This document shows, piece by piece, positions 7,151 to 7,619 of a stretch of 7,619 nt of DNA. Every line of letters starts with the position of its first letter. Positions within the stretch are counted from its first letter, which is position 1. Under the pieces are notes generated by a model, which ran no database searches, was not told the DNA's origin, and worked only from the letters and a program-made list of their open reading frames with translations. A program made the position numbers and the translations under genes. The stretch spans positions 1 to 7,619 of the forward strand of contig JBBRHF010000194.1 in the NCBI GenBank assembly GCA_038223055.1, written 5' to 3'. The stretch is from JBBRHF01 sp038223055. Lineage in GTDB: Bacteria > Actinomycetota > Actinomycetes > JACCUZ01.

Positions 7151-7170
7151 GGGTGACCAGCCGGTCACCC
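7151..7170. repeat. Perfect 8-bp inverted repeat, 4-base spacer
   Basis: GGGTGACC and GGTCACCC are exact reverse complements separated by AGCC. The repeat lies about 25 bases before the first recognisable codons of the chemotaxis pseudogene and about 150 bases upstream of amt. No T-run follows on either strand, so an intrinsic terminator is unlikely. It could be an operator or the scar of an old junction. Confidence 0.6.
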
Positions 7171-7193
7171 AGTCGGCGAAAATCCTTCAGTGC

Positions 7194-7485
<292 letters not shown>

Positions 7486-7490
<5 letters not shown>

Positions 7491-7500
7491 CCCGGTCAGG
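7486..7500. repeat. Palindrome covering the convergent stop codons
   Basis: CCTGACC and GGTCAGG are exact inverted arms around a single central C. The plus-strand TGA of the chemotaxis remnant (7488-7490) and the ftsY stop (minus strand, 7496-7498) sit symmetrically in the two arms. It may be a short hairpin in either transcript, but no T-run follows in either direction. Confidence 0.5.
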
Positions 7501-7619
7501 GGCCGATCAGGGCCTCGACGAAGGCCTCCGGCTCGAACGGTGCGAGGTCGTCGACTCCCTCGCCCAGGCCGACCAGCTTGACCGGTACGCCGAGTTCACG
7601 CTGCACGGCGACGACGATG
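7496..7619 (-). CDS. ftsY: Signal recognition particle receptor FtsY, C-terminal 40 residues (partial)
   Basis: Only the 3' end is present; the gene continues past the right edge. The minus-strand frame ends with QRELGVPVKLVGLGEG and DDLAPFEPEAFVEALIGP before the stop. The block P-V-K-x-x-G-x-G-E, then D-L-x-x-F-x-P-x-x-F, is the signature of the end of the SRP GTPase domain in FtsY. FtsY is the membrane-associated GTPase that pairs with Ffh, whose gene is about 4.6 kb downstream in the same direction. The nitrogen operon lies between the two SRP genes. No terminator with a T-run is seen after the stop. Confidence 0.95.
   Translation of the reverse strand, partial: IVVAVQRELGVPVKLVGLGEGVDDLAPFEPEAFVEALIGP

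Overview
The window is high-GC DNA with strong Shine-Dalgarno sites and GTG starts. It reads as the chromosome of an actinobacterium. All intact genes lie on the minus strand, so in transcription order (right to left) it holds: the 3' end of ftsY, a nitrogen-control operon amt-glnB-glnD, ffh, an amidohydrolase-like gene, and the promoter and leader of a gene just past the left edge, probably rpsP (ribosomal protein S16). From general knowledge, the order ftsY / amt / glnB / glnD / ffh is a known actinobacterial arrangement (Streptomyces, Mycobacterium and Corynebacterium have close versions), so this is mostly a core region. The genus cannot be fixed from the sequence alone.

Right part (6999-7619): ftsY ends at 7496. 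Convergent to it on the plus strand is a broken piece of a methyl-accepting chemotaxis protein (7194-7490) with an internal stop, a missing segment and no sensor half. It suggests motile ancestry or past insertion of foreign DNA. The rest of this gap is the amt promoter region. It carries a GTCAC-N6-GAAAC element (7072-7087) matching half of the GlnR box, and a perfect 8-bp inverted repeat (7151-7170).

Middle (2982-6998): amt (ammonium channel), glnB (PII with Tyr51) and glnD (PII-modifying enzyme) overlap by 4 and 26 bases, so they are almost certainly one translationally coupled operon. GlnD modifies and demodifies PII, and PII docks on Amt and controls ammonium entry.

Left part (1-2981): ffh (the SRP54 GTPase, partner of FtsY) starts after an 86-base gap with a good -10 hexamer. 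An amidohydrolase-superfamily gene follows only 12 bases after ffh. The last 216 bases hold no gene. They contain a probable promoter, a long imperfect hairpin and an AGGAG site placed so that a start codon would fall just outside the window.

I found no mobile element, CRISPR array, tRNA or rRNA. No wholly new system is evident. The points most worth a second look are the chemotaxis pseudogene, the GlnR-like site, the structured leader at the left edge and the palindromes around the pseudogene.
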